Source: Bacteroidia bacterium (GTDB lineage Bacteria > Bacteroidota > Bacteroidia > J057 > JANWXU01). From it: a stretch of 45,619 nucleotides of DNA. The stretch lies in assembly GCA_025057395.1 (NCBI GenBank), contig JANWXU010000019.1:1-45619 (forward strand), given 5' to 3'. The notes beneath the pieces were generated by a model that worked only from the letters and a program-made list of their open reading frames with translations, was not told the origin of the DNA and searched no databases. Both the position numbers and the translations under genes were made by a program. This document shows positions 34,698-44,069 of this stretch, piece by piece. Each line of letters begins with the position of its first letter. Positions within the stretch are counted from its first letter, which is position 1.

Positions 34698-35834
34698 ATG
34701 AAATGCAGCAATTTAAAAAAACATTTTATTAGGTTATCTTTATCTATCTGTGTATTAATAATCCAAGGATGTCAACAAGAAAAAAGCAATTTCTACGAAG
34801 CCACAACGACCAACCAAGAAACTTTAAGAGAAGGTGAGTACACCGATACTCTTGCAAATGGCAAGCTTATAAGAAAAGCTATTTACAAAGGGGGACGGTT
34901 ATGGGAAATAATTGAACAAAAAGATAGCAGTGGTAAGAATCTGGAAAGCGGTAGTTTTCAAAAGGGTAATGGCATTCTAAATATATATGCTCCTACAGGA
35001 AAACTATATGCACGACAATCTATGCAGGGCGGAGTTGCCCACGGCAACACTGAAATTTTAGATACTGCGGGTAATACTATAGCAATTTTGGAGTATCATC
35101 ATGGTGTTCTATCTCAAGCTCAAATTATAGGAAGCCATATCGAAAAAGATGGAAAGACCAAAAATGTAAACTTCGATACCAAAGAAACAGATAAAATTAT
35201 ACTCCAATTTAAGGCCGGTAACAGTAATGCACTATACCAAAGCTTATTAGGAGAATTCAAAAAACAAGAAAATCCTACTACCTTTAAGAAATACTTAGAT
35301 TTTTTAAAAGAACTATATGGCGAACTTAAAGAATACAAAATGGAAACCTATAATTTAGTAAAACATGCTCAGTTAGGCGAAGGGGCGGAGGTATTATACT
35401 TGTGCCGCTTTGCTTATTGCAGGGGAGCCATAGCCATGAAATTTTTTAGAGAAAATGATCAATTTAAATTAGCTGACTTTTCTATTCAAGCAGAACCTTA
35501 TACGCCTATCATTCAAATTACTCGTATAGGTAATCCTATTATGGAGAATCTAAAAGCAGGTAATTACAATGAAATTTACAATAACGCCTCAGAACGCTTT
35601 AAAAATACTACTCCTAAAAATCAATTTGATGCAACTATAGAAAAATTACGACAACTAGGAAATATTACCAGTTTTCAGTTGTATCAGCACCAAGTAGGAC
35701 TTGCTCAAGGGAAAATTGTAGTAGTCATGATTTATGAAGTAAATATAGGTACAAAAGAAAACTACTTTGAAATCTCCATGACAGAACAAAGCAATAACAA
35801 GTTTATCCTAGAAGGCATACAACTATTGAAATAA
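34698..35834 (+). CDS. Lipoprotein with YwqK/MORN-like repeats and two tandem NTF2-like domains
   Basis: A 378-residue protein with a lipoprotein signal ending LIIQGC (Cys near residue 25). Residues 42-150 contain MORN/YwqK-like beta hairpins (REGEYTDTLANGKLIRKAIY, then GKLYARQSMQGGVAHGNTE). Residues about 165-260 and 275-378 look like two copies of one alpha+beta domain: FKAGNSNALYQSLLGEFKK is echoed by LKAGNYNEIYNNASERFKN, and each ends with a strand after F/KL (FKLADFSIQ, FILEGIQLL). The spacing fits DUF3887/DUF4019-like NTF2 folds. I do not recognise a function. It is two bases before the FAH-family gene. Confidence 0.8.
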   Translation: MKCSNLKKHFIRLSLSICVLIIQGCQQEKSNFYEATTTNQETLREGEYTDTLANGKLIRKAIYKGGRLWEIIEQKDSSGKNLESGSFQKGNGILNIYAPTGKLYARQSMQGGVAHGNTEILDTAGNTIAILEYHHGVLSQAQIIGSHIEKDGKTKNVNFDTKETDKIILQFKAGNSNALYQSLLGEFKKQENPTTFKKYLDFLKELYGELKEYKMETYNLVKHAQLGEGAEVLYLCRFAYCRGAIAMKFFRENDQFKLADFSIQAEPYTPIIQITRIGNPIMENLKAGNYNEIYNNASERFKNTTPKNQFDATIEKLRQLGNITSFQLYQHQVGLAQGKIVVVMIYEVNIGTKENYFEISMTEQSNNKFILEGIQLLK

Positions 35835-35835
35835 T

Positions 35836-36483
35836 ATGAAAATTATTTGTGTAGGTCGCAATTATGCTGCACACGCTAAAGAAATGCAGGCTGAAATTCC
35901 TCAAAAACCTGTTATTTTTATGAAACCGGATACGGCAGTGCTAAAACCAGGGCAAGATTTTTACTACCCAGATTTTAGCAAGGAAATCCACTATGAATGC
36001 GAAGTATTTTTTAGAATAGGAGCAGAGGGCAAATATATCAGTCCTAAATTTGTATATCGCCATATAGACGGAATAGGGCTAGGCTTAGACCTGACAGCAA
36101 GAGACTTACAACAACAATTAAAAGCCCAAGGATTGCCCTGGGAAATAGCCAAAGCATTTAATGGTTCAGCCCTTATCTCTGAAATTTACCCTCTTCGAAA
36201 CGCTGGCAATAAAAACGAAGAAGGGGCTTTTATCGATTATAAAGATATTCAAAATTTACACTTTGAACTGAAAGTGAACGGAGAATTGCGCCAAAGGGGG
36301 TATACTGGAGATTGGATTTTTCCCTTAGAAACATTAGTAGCGTACATTTCTCAATTTTTTACTCTAAAGACCGGTGATTTAATTTTTACCGGAACGCCTG
36401 CGGGCGTAGGCCCTATCCATATTGGAGATATTCTCGAGGGATATTTACAGAGCAAAAAAATGTTTACTTTTCGAGTGATGTAA
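35836..36483 (+). CDS. Fumarylacetoacetate hydrolase (FAH) family protein
   Basis: A 215-residue cytoplasmic enzyme of the short, FAHD1-like class. It begins MKIICVGRNYAAHAKEM, with FMKPDTAVLKPG and then HYECEVFFRIG, which supplies two of the Mg-binding glutamates; GLGLDLTARDLQ supplies the aspartate. The block LIFTGTPAGVGPIHIGD closes the active site. Members hydrolyse or decarboxylate acylpyruvates or oxaloacetate; which one applies here cannot be told. It begins two bases after the lipoprotein gene and is followed after three bases by the small gene at 36487. Confidence 0.92.
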   Translation: MKIICVGRNYAAHAKEMQAEIPQKPVIFMKPDTAVLKPGQDFYYPDFSKEIHYECEVFFRIGAEGKYISPKFVYRHIDGIGLGLDLTARDLQQQLKAQGLPWEIAKAFNGSALISEIYPLRNAGNKNEEGAFIDYKDIQNLHFELKVNGELRQRGYTGDWIFPLETLVAYISQFFTLKTGDLIFTGTPAGVGPIHIGDILEGYLQSKKMFTFRVM

Positions 36484-36486
36484 AAT

Positions 36487-36762
36487 ATGCAAATTCAAAA
36501 AAAACTTACCCTTACTATCTGCCTAGATTTGAAGGAGGGTTCTTTAGAGGCGGTACATAGCAGTCAAGATAAAGTTGAAGAAGTTTTATTAAGGCTTTTT
36601 GCAGCAGCCCAGCTTCTTGACGATTTAAGCGGCATGTGGTTAAAAGAAAGTAGCCAACCTCGCGTCGACCAAGATAATCTACAAGATTTAGAAACGTGTC
36701 AACACTTTTTGGAAGTATACTCTCAAACCCTACTGGAACAACTACAACTAATGATGAAATAA
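36487..36762 (+). CDS. Small hypothetical protein, 91 residues
   Basis: A short gene starting three bases after the FAH-family stop codon. The protein opens with a beta strand (QKKLTLTICLDL), followed by two acidic amphipathic helices (DKVEEVLLRLFAAAQLLDDL and LETCQHFLEVYSQTLLEQL-like). It has no signal peptide or metal motif. I do not recognise the family. The tight spacing and the lack of another gene in the gap support it as real. It converges with the TPR gene, with nine bases between stops. Confidence 0.62.
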   Translation: MQIQKKLTLTICLDLKEGSLEAVHSSQDKVEEVLLRLFAAAQLLDDLSGMWLKESSQPRVDQDNLQDLETCQHFLEVYSQTLLEQLQLMMK

Positions 36763-36771
36763 ATTTAAATT

Positions 36772-38946
36772 CTACTTATTACAGTAATTTTTCATAGCAC
36801 TTTCTGCTGCTATGTAACCATTTGTAGAAGCTACATTTAAATCGGCACACCCCCCAGCTACATCTCCAAGATTTAGTTTTGTAATACCTCTATTATAGTA
36901 CGTCTCCCAATCTTGAGGATTAATTTTTAGGGCTTGCTCAAAATCCTGGAGTGCCTCTTTATATTGTTTAAGTTTTTGTTTAGCTACCCCTCTGTTATTA
37001 AAGCTCCAAGCCATGGTAGGTTCTAATTCAATAGCCTTAGTAAAATCCAAAATAGCGCCCGCATATTCTTTCATTGCGAGCTTAACTGTTCCACTGCCAT
37101 AATGGGCACTTGCAGAACGAGGCTCCAAGTTGATAGCCGCTTGGTAATCTAAAAGAGCCCCTTTTGTATCTCCTAACTGCAGGCGTAAAGCTGCCCTATT
37201 TTGCAATGCTGCATTATCTTGCGGGAAAAGCTCTATAGATCGATTGTAGTCTTCTAGGGCTTCCTGCAAATTGCCCATCTTTTGCTTTACAATAGCTCTA
37301 TATAAATAGGCTTTAGGCTCTTTTGTAATGTTTTGAATAAAACGATCTAAAAAAGGAAGAGCCTGCGCCCATTGTTGTTTTTCAACATAATACTGCACTA
37401 CCCTTTGAACTATTTCCCAGTCTTGGGGATTTAGACCCAAATATTGAACCAAATCTTGTAGAGCTGCCTCCTTACCCACAGTTTCTTCTTTGAGCTTACT
37501 GCTCATCAAGTAGTAAGCAGGCTCGGGGTTGGGGTATATCTCTTTAATTTTTTCTAGGTCTGACTTTAATCCTCCCCAGTCTTTGGTTATAAGCCTACAA
37601 TTAGCCCTTCCACTTAGAGCCCCTAGGTGGTTAGGATTTGATTGCAAGAACTGGTTATAATCTAGGATAGCCCCTGTACAATCTTTTAGCTTTGATTTAG
37701 CAATAGCACGAATATAATAAATATCAGGCTGTATAATTTTTAGTTCAATAACACGATTACAATCTTGAATTGCCCCTGCAAAATCATTTAATGCCAATTT
37801 CACTTTAGCCCTATTCAAATAAGCGGTTGCTAAGGCAGGATTTAACTCAGCAGCTTTATTTAGATGTTGTAAAGCTAGTGAATACTCATTTTGTAAATAA
37901 TGAGCTATTCCTAACCCTAAATAGGCTAGTGCAAATTGGGGATCTAGAGAAATTACTTTTGTAAAATCTGAAATAGCAGCCTGATTATTTCCTAGAATGG
38001 CATTCAAACTTGCTCGAAAATAATACAGCTCGCTATTTTGTTCATTTTTCTGCAAAACAATATCAATATCTTTCAAAGCTGCAGAATATTCTTTATTATT
38101 CTGCTTAATTAAAGCGCTCAAAAGCAGAGCATTGGTGTGCTCTTTAGAAAACATCAATATTTTATCCACATCTTTTTTACTTTGTACCCAATCTCCTTGT
38201 TGGTATCTAAGCTGGGCTCGTAAAAATAGAGCTTCTATGTGATCAGGGTTAATTTCTAATGCCCTAGTAACATCTGCTAATGCTTTACTAGGATCATTTT
38301 CTTTCAATAAAAGGGCTCTATTATAATAGGCATCGGCCAATTTCGGGTTATAGATAATTGCCTGCGAGTAGTCACTATTAGCCCCTAATTTATCACTCAG
38401 CAATTGCTTATAAATTCCACGCTGAAACCAAGCAGCTGCGTACTGAGGCGCATATTGTAGAGCCGAATCACAATCTTGCACCGCGCCTTTAAGGTCATTA
38501 ATTTCCTTTTTAGCAATACTTCTATTCAAATAAGCCAAAGCATAATTTTTTTCTGTACTGATAATTTTAGTGTAGTCTTTAATAGCTTCCCTAAATTCTT
38601 TTTGAGCAAAATAAATATTGCCTCTTAGTAAAAAAGCACTAGAAAATTTGGGGTATTGGGTAATAGTTTTATTAATCTCCTCTAAAGCAGTACGCAGGTC
38701 ACCTGCCCGATAGGCAAACCAACTTTTACAAAAGCCTCCAATATCAGAATCGGGAACTATTGCTAATACCTGCTCCCTATAAGCTTGAATCAAAGAATCA
38801 TTTTCAGTTTCAAAAGAGGCTTTAAATAACTCCCAGGCTTTCTTGTATTCTTTATTTACTCCCTGCCCCCAAGAGTTTCTGGAAAGAAGAAAAAACACAA
38901 AAAAGTAAATTAAGTAAAGAGAAGAACGCATATCTTTTGGCATCAA
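36772..38946 (-). CDS. Exported TPR-repeat protein
   Basis: A 724-residue protein with an N-terminal signal segment (SSLYLIYFFVFFLLSRNSWG) and then an almost continuous array of tetratricopeptide repeats from about residue 65 to 700, at least fifteen by eye. Repeats follow the form A-x-x-D-(Y/C)-(N/T/D)-x-A-I-x-L-x-P, as in YNRSIELFPQDNAALQNRAA and FTKAIELEPTMAWSFNNRGV. It ends with a Cys-containing cap (GGCADLNVASTNGY, then NYCNK) seen in other Bacteroidota TPR proteins. TPR arrays bind partner proteins; the partner is unknown. An in-frame ATG at 38931 is an alternative start. The TMTC-like gene ends 132 bases upstream. Confidence 0.9.
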   Translation of the reverse strand: MMPKDMRSSLYLIYFFVFFLLSRNSWGQGVNKEYKKAWELFKASFETENDSLIQAYREQVLAIVPDSDIGGFCKSWFAYRAGDLRTALEEINKTITQYPKFSSAFLLRGNIYFAQKEFREAIKDYTKIISTEKNYALAYLNRSIAKKEINDLKGAVQDCDSALQYAPQYAAAWFQRGIYKQLLSDKLGANSDYSQAIIYNPKLADAYYNRALLLKENDPSKALADVTRALEINPDHIEALFLRAQLRYQQGDWVQSKKDVDKILMFSKEHTNALLLSALIKQNNKEYSAALKDIDIVLQKNEQNSELYYFRASLNAILGNNQAAISDFTKVISLDPQFALAYLGLGIAHYLQNEYSLALQHLNKAAELNPALATAYLNRAKVKLALNDFAGAIQDCNRVIELKIIQPDIYYIRAIAKSKLKDCTGAILDYNQFLQSNPNHLGALSGRANCRLITKDWGGLKSDLEKIKEIYPNPEPAYYLMSSKLKEETVGKEAALQDLVQYLGLNPQDWEIVQRVVQYYVEKQQWAQALPFLDRFIQNITKEPKAYLYRAIVKQKMGNLQEALEDYNRSIELFPQDNAALQNRAALRLQLGDTKGALLDYQAAINLEPRSASAHYGSGTVKLAMKEYAGAILDFTKAIELEPTMAWSFNNRGVAKQKLKQYKEALQDFEQALKINPQDWETYYNRGITKLNLGDVAGGCADLNVASTNGYIAAESAMKNYCNK

Positions 38947-39078
38947 TTAGCTTTGAAAATACAGCATTTTTTTACTCTAAATATCGTATAGATATAAAAA
39001 AATATTAGTTATTATGAAAATAAAATAGTTGGTAAATAAGGTTGGGGTAGAGTATAGGAGTATATAAAAATATAAGTT

Positions 39079-41127
39079 TTATTGTTTTTGTTTATTTTTT
39101 AAATACTGTTGTATAGTAGGCATCATTCCTTCTTTTTGCGAATGATTAGGGTTAATTTGCAAAGTTTGTATCCAAGCTTTAGCAGCCTCCGTCATATTTT
39201 GAGCTTGATAATAAGCCCATCCTAGACCATACCAATGATCAGCATTATGAGGCGCAGTCTGTACTGCTATTTTGTAATTAAAAATAGCAGAGTCTAGCTG
39301 TTGGTTAAGCGCAAAATAGAGCCCTAAATTTGAGTATACCGCAGGATCTTGAGGAGCATATTCTCTAGCTTTACGAGCAAACATGAGCGCCTTTGCTAAA
39401 TCATTCTGATTCTGAGCATTTTGCGCTCTCGTAATGTACACTTTAGCCAGATTGTTTCTAACATTTCCGTGCCTAGGATTAATCTTTTCCCCTTGTTTAT
39501 AGCAATACTCCTCCTCATCGAGATTTTTACGAGCATAAGCTAATAGTCCTTTTTCTACCCAGGCATCAATAAAAAAAGGAGCTACTTTAAGTGTGTGATT
39601 TATATACTTTTCCGAAAGCTGAAAATACCTTTCTCTTTCTTGTGGGTCACTTGCCTTTTCCCCCAGCTCTCGATACGCCAGTGCAGCTGCTTTCGTACCC
39701 ATCACACTATCTGGACATTTATCCCTATCTGCTAAAAATAAAGTATGATTGTCTTTCCAATCTTTACATCGACTACTAGTTTGAATAAAAAACAACAACA
39801 CAACGCCCCCTACAGAAGCCATTACTATTTGCTTCCAAATTAATCTTTGCTTATTAATAGCATTCATGAAAGCAGATACTCCTACTGCTACTCCTAAACA
39901 AACAGCAAAAGAGGCTTGATAAAGAAAACGCTCTCCTACATAACCCCCAATATTTACTACAAGGTTAGAAATCAAAAATATAGAAATTAGATAAAAAAGA
40001 ATGCAAAATACCCTAGCTCTTAGATAAGGATTGAATACAACTTTTTTTCTAATACTCAAAAAAGTATAATAGAGTGCCCAAGCACCAGCTCCTATATGTA
40101 GTAGAAGCGAGATAAGCGCCTTAGGGTTAGCAAAAGTTTGATAGTAAATTTCTCGGTAATAATAGTGCCAAGATAAAGGGTGGGGGAAGAATAACATTTT
40201 CAAATACCTCCCTAATATCCAAAATATTGTAGCTAACTTTTCGTGCAAAGAAGCTGCGTAATAAAAATTACCAATATAGTCCTGGCTAGGATTAGCTAAA
40301 GTAAAACCAACTATTCTATAACGCAGTAAAATAAATAATATTGCTATACTTAAGTAAATACTAGTTATTTGGAATACTTTTCCAAGGGTTAATCTTCTAT
40401 ATAGTAGTAACATTAAGGGAATAATTCCTATAAGATTAACTCCATTTTCCTTGGAAAGCATTGCCAAAAAAAAACTTATACAAGAAAAGACGATCCACCT
40501 ATAATTTTTCTTTTCCAAGTACCTAAGAAGTAGTAAAAGAGAAAGCAACATAAACAAAAAAGTAAGCACTTCATCTCTTCCTTTCAAATTTGCCACTGCC
40601 TCCGTGTGGATAGGATGAAGTATAAAAAAAAGCATAGTTAAAAATCCAATTTCTTTCTGCTCAGGGTGTAAATAACGAACCAGCAATACTAAGATTAAGC
40701 AACCCGTGATAGCCAATAATAAAATATTAATTAAATGACTTTTGGGCAGGGCTTTATCTTTCCAAATACCTATTTCAATAGCAAAAGTAACAAATGAAAG
40801 AGGACGATAATACCGTGCCTCAAATTCACTACCCTCTCCTAAATATCCTCTAAGGCTATCATGTAAAAGGAGGTCTTTTATTCCTGCAAAACCTTTTTGA
40901 GTAAACTTATTCTGAACTATAGAAACATAATCATCAAGAGCATATTGATTTTTAAGAGTAGTCCAGTAAGCAGCTATAGATAGAATAAAAGCGAGGATAA
41001 ATCCTATATATAAGTTTTGCCACCAAGCAGGCTTTTTGGGAGGAATTTGCGTTTTTGATATGGGCTTGGATGATAAATTTAAGTTCTTACTAGATTGGGC
41101 AGAATGCATACTGCTCTCTATCTTCAA
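39079..41127 (-). CDS. TMTC-like multi-spanning membrane protein with C-terminal TPRs
   Basis: A 682-residue protein. After a short cytoplasmic lead, residues 35-450 hold about ten membrane helices. The first loop contains ALDDYVSIVQNKF and RYYRPLSFVTF, and the second HPIHTEAVANLKGRDE; these are the hallmarks of the GT-C/DUF1736 type seen in TMTC proteins, where an Asp after TM1 is near the active site. Residues about 490-670 form four TPRs (AWVEKGLLAYARKNLDEEEY, AVYSNLGLYFALNQQLD, HWYGLGWAYYQAQN). Eukaryotic TMTCs are O-mannosyltransferases; glycosyl transfer in this bacterial protein is only an inference. It lies in a minus-strand run with the NlpC/P60 peptidase and the ABC exporter upstream. 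Confidence 0.83.
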   Translation of the reverse strand: MKIESSMHSAQSSKNLNLSSKPISKTQIPPKKPAWWQNLYIGFILAFILSIAAYWTTLKNQYALDDYVSIVQNKFTQKGFAGIKDLLLHDSLRGYLGEGSEFEARYYRPLSFVTFAIEIGIWKDKALPKSHLINILLLAITGCLILVLLVRYLHPEQKEIGFLTMLFFILHPIHTEAVANLKGRDEVLTFLFMLLSLLLLLRYLEKKNYRWIVFSCISFFLAMLSKENGVNLIGIIPLMLLLYRRLTLGKVFQITSIYLSIAILFILLRYRIVGFTLANPSQDYIGNFYYAASLHEKLATIFWILGRYLKMLFFPHPLSWHYYYREIYYQTFANPKALISLLLHIGAGAWALYYTFLSIRKKVVFNPYLRARVFCILFYLISIFLISNLVVNIGGYVGERFLYQASFAVCLGVAVGVSAFMNAINKQRLIWKQIVMASVGGVVLLFFIQTSSRCKDWKDNHTLFLADRDKCPDSVMGTKAAALAYRELGEKASDPQERERYFQLSEKYINHTLKVAPFFIDAWVEKGLLAYARKNLDEEEYCYKQGEKINPRHGNVRNNLAKVYITRAQNAQNQNDLAKALMFARKAREYAPQDPAVYSNLGLYFALNQQLDSAIFNYKIAVQTAPHNADHWYGLGWAYYQAQNMTEAAKAWIQTLQINPNHSQKEGMMPTIQQYLKNKQKQ

Positions 41128-41200
41128 ATCAAAGAATTCTCAAAAATTCCTGCCTTCCACAAGACTAGGAGTTTTGGTAAACAATAAGAGTACACAAAAA

Positions 41201-42091
41201 TTAATCCTTCAAGCGACCCCCTGCAAAATAGTAGCGCCGCCAATAAGGCTCATTTAAGTCACTCACAATCACACCCAACCCTGAAGAAGCATGTACAAAT
41301 TTATTATTTTTTAAATAAAGCCCTACATGAAATATATAATTGCCACGAATAAAAAATACCATATCCCCTTCCTTTAAATTTTCTTTTTCTATCTTTTGAC
41401 AAATTTGATAAATATTGCCAGCTACTCGAGGAATCTTTCGCTGGTAGAGAGAATCTACTAAAATACCTACAAACCCCGAGCAGTCTACACCATACTTAGA
41501 GTTCCCCCCCCAAACATAAGGAGTACGGTGCCACCGCATAATAAATTCATACAAGGGCTGACTATCATAAGGCCCTAATTCTAGATTATAATTCCTTAAA
41601 AAGAAGTCTTGTAATTTAGTATTAATACGGTAATAAGAAGACAAATTAGATAATTCGCCGGTACTCTCTGCCAGAATGTCTATACTTTGAATTAGTTTGT
41701 ATGTAACGTTTTGTATTTTCATTAAATCAAATGACTCAGTATTAGAGTTAATATCCAAACTCCCTATTAAAGCAAAATTTCCACGACTCCTATTCTTAGA
41801 AGTGCTAAGCATATCCCAATATTCCCAATTACCTGCCTCTTCCGCAACAGCGTAGCCATCTCCTTCCCATACTTTAAAAGTACTAGAACGCGTGCTTTTT
41901 AAATTGCTAATCCTAGAAAACTCCTCTAAATTGTCTTGCTCACTGCTCCCTCCTTCCCAAATTTTGAAAGTAATAGAAGAAAATTCACTACTTATACTAT
42001 CTGCAGTTACAGCTTTTGCACTTACGTGAACATGCAGAAAAAATATAATAAATAATAGCAACCAATAACCCTTAACTTGCGTATACCTCAT
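41201..42091 (-). CDS. NlpC/P60-family cell-wall peptidase
   Basis: 296 residues from the ATG at 42091. The frame is open to an ATG at 42184, but the later start places a normal signal peptide first (MRYTQVKGYWLLLFIIFFLH, ending VSAKA). The C-terminal C40 domain is complete: RTPYVWGGNSKYGVDCSGF with catalytic Cys204, GDMVFFIRGNYIFHVGLYL with His255, and FVHASSGLGV with His267. Such enzymes cut peptidoglycan stem peptides. The N-terminal 100 residues of the mature protein are not recognised and contain two copies of TFKxWEG, about 30 residues apart. The ABC exporter lies upstream on the same strand. Confidence 0.9.
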   Translation of the reverse strand: MRYTQVKGYWLLLFIIFFLHVHVSAKAVTADSISSEFSSITFKIWEGGSSEQDNLEEFSRISNLKSTRSSTFKVWEGDGYAVAEEAGNWEYWDMLSTSKNRSRGNFALIGSLDINSNTESFDLMKIQNVTYKLIQSIDILAESTGELSNLSSYYRINTKLQDFFLRNYNLELGPYDSQPLYEFIMRWHRTPYVWGGNSKYGVDCSGFVGILVDSLYQRKIPRVAGNIYQICQKIEKENLKEGDMVFFIRGNYIFHVGLYLKNNKFVHASSGLGVIVSDLNEPYWRRYYFAGGRLKD

Positions 42092-42224
42092 AGCATAAAA
42101 TCGAGAACATGTAAACAGCGGGTACGCAATATTAGGTATTTTTAATTTGGTAGTAAGCTTAAAAGTTCTTCTTTTTTTGAACAAGTGTTAATGGGTATAA
42201 ATAGCTACTACAATGGAAAACTTG

Positions 42225-44069
42225 CTAGGGCAAAATAGGAGCACCGTTAGAGTTAAAAGACTGAATTTCATAGAGTTTTCTATATAAGCCATTCTTACGC
42301 AAAAGTTCTGTGTGAGTTCCCTGCTCCTCTATCTGACCATTATTCAACACAATAATCTTATCTGCGTTTTGAATTGTAGATAACCGATGTGCTATTACGA
42401 TGCAGGTACGATTAACAATAATGCGATCAAGAGCCTGCTGAACGAGTTTCTCCGATTCTGAATCCAAAGCCGAAGTAGCTTCATCTAATATCAAAACGCA
42501 AGGGTCTTTAAGAATGGCACGTGCTAAAGCAATACGTTGGCGCTGCCCTCCGGATAAACGACTTCCTCTTTCTCCTATTATTGTTTGGTAACCAGCAGCC
42601 ATTTGTGAAATGAAACCGCTTGCATTTGCCACTTGAGCAGCCTCTACTATTTTTGGCTGAGGATAATTAGGCTCACCGTAAGCAATATTATGCGCAATAG
42701 TATCATTAAACAAAATAGCCTCCTGAGTAACAATACCCATCTGGGATCTAAGGCTAATTGGATTAATGTCGCTGTAATTTTCGTCATCCCAAAAAATATT
42801 GCCTTGAGTAGGCTCATAAAATCGCGCAATAAGATCTATTAGGGTTGTTTTTCCTGCTCCAGAAGGCCCTATAATAGCAACAGTTTCGCCTTTCTTTATA
42901 CTAAAACTAAGATTTTTCAATACCATCTGCTCCCCATATGAAAAAGAAACATTTTCAAATCGAATTTCTTTTTGCAAAGGCCCTACTTGCTTGCCGTAAT
43001 TTTTTTCAGTTGCCTGTACCGGCTCGTTTAAAAAAGCTACTATTCTATCATAAGAAACTATTGCCTTTTGGATCCGAGAAATAGCACTAGAAAAAGTTTT
43101 AATGGGTGCTATCATTTGTGAAAACAATACAATAAATCCAATAAACTCAGAAGGTTTTAGTTCCATCTGAGAAGCAATGATAAGAGAAGCACCATAGTAT
43201 ATAATGAACAGTATAACAGCTACAGTGAGTATCTCTGTTACGGGAGAAGCTAGTTCGGAACGCCTTTGTAATTTAATACTAATCTGGGTATACTTTTTAT
43301 TAAAGTTAGCATATCGCTTCTTTTCGTACTCCTCCTTAGAATAGGCTTTTACTATTCGAATACCACTAATAAACTCATCCAACATACTAAGTAGCTGGTC
43401 AAAAAGCATCTGCCCCTTGCGAGCATTATTTCTTAAAGACCGCGAGATTTTGTTTATAAAAAAACCTGTAACAGGAAGCACAATCAACGTAAGTAAGCTC
43501 AATTTCCACGAAATAATAAACATCAAGGCAAGAAAAATTATCATTGTAATAGGATCTGAAAAGAGCGGCATAAGAGTTCCTAATACAGCTCGCTGAATCA
43601 CCTCCACGTCACTAACTACTAAAGAAAGCAAGTGACCTTTTTGCTTATGGGTATAAAAAGATAGAGATAATTGGGCAAGGTGCTCGAAAATTTTATCTCT
43701 TATATTTTGAATAATACTAAGCTCCAAAGGAGTAATTTTCCAGCTACTTAAATACCGAAAAAAATTTTTAAGCAATATGGCAATAAAAACAAAAACGCAA
43801 AACCACCCTAAAACAATAGCTTTGCCGTAAATTGCCATTTGAGAATATAGCCAAAAAAAAGCATTCCGTTTTATCGCTTCTAAAGAAAACCAATTCCATT
43901 CTGCTCTTTGTGGCGCAGCATCTTGGGCAAAAATAATTTCCAGAAAGGGAATTATTAAAGTTAAAGTAAAGGCACTTAGAAGATTGTATAAGCCTAAAAA
44001 TAAAAATGCTATAGATAAATTTTTACTAAAATTTTTTCCATATCTTAAGATTTCAAAATATTTTTTCAT
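42225..44069 (-). CDS. MsbA-type ABC exporter (fused permease and ATPase)
   Basis: A 614-residue half transporter that works as a homodimer. Residues 15-330 contain six membrane helices with long cytoplasmic extensions. The ATPase domain (about 365-605) has Walker A GPSGAGKTTL, Q-loop GIVTQEAILFND, signature LSGGQRQRIALARA, Walker B VLILDEATSALD and H-loop IAHRLSTI, all intact. This is the general type of lipid A flippase MsbA, and the window encodes lipid A synthesis enzymes, but they are in another transcript 11 kb away, so the substrate is an inference; peptides or drugs are possible. Upstream is a 419-base gap. Confidence 0.9.
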   Translation of the reverse strand: MKKYFEILRYGKNFSKNLSIAFLFLGLYNLLSAFTLTLIIPFLEIIFAQDAAPQRAEWNWFSLEAIKRNAFFWLYSQMAIYGKAIVLGWFCVFVFIAILLKNFFRYLSSWKITPLELSIIQNIRDKIFEHLAQLSLSFYTHKQKGHLLSLVVSDVEVIQRAVLGTLMPLFSDPITMIIFLALMFIISWKLSLLTLIVLPVTGFFINKISRSLRNNARKGQMLFDQLLSMLDEFISGIRIVKAYSKEEYEKKRYANFNKKYTQISIKLQRRSELASPVTEILTVAVILFIIYYGASLIIASQMELKPSEFIGFIVLFSQMIAPIKTFSSAISRIQKAIVSYDRIVAFLNEPVQATEKNYGKQVGPLQKEIRFENVSFSYGEQMVLKNLSFSIKKGETVAIIGPSGAGKTTLIDLIARFYEPTQGNIFWDDENYSDINPISLRSQMGIVTQEAILFNDTIAHNIAYGEPNYPQPKIVEAAQVANASGFISQMAAGYQTIIGERGSRLSGGQRQRIALARAILKDPCVLILDEATSALDSESEKLVQQALDRIIVNRTCIVIAHRLSTIQNADKIIVLNNGQIEEQGTHTELLRKNGLYRKLYEIQSFNSNGAPILP

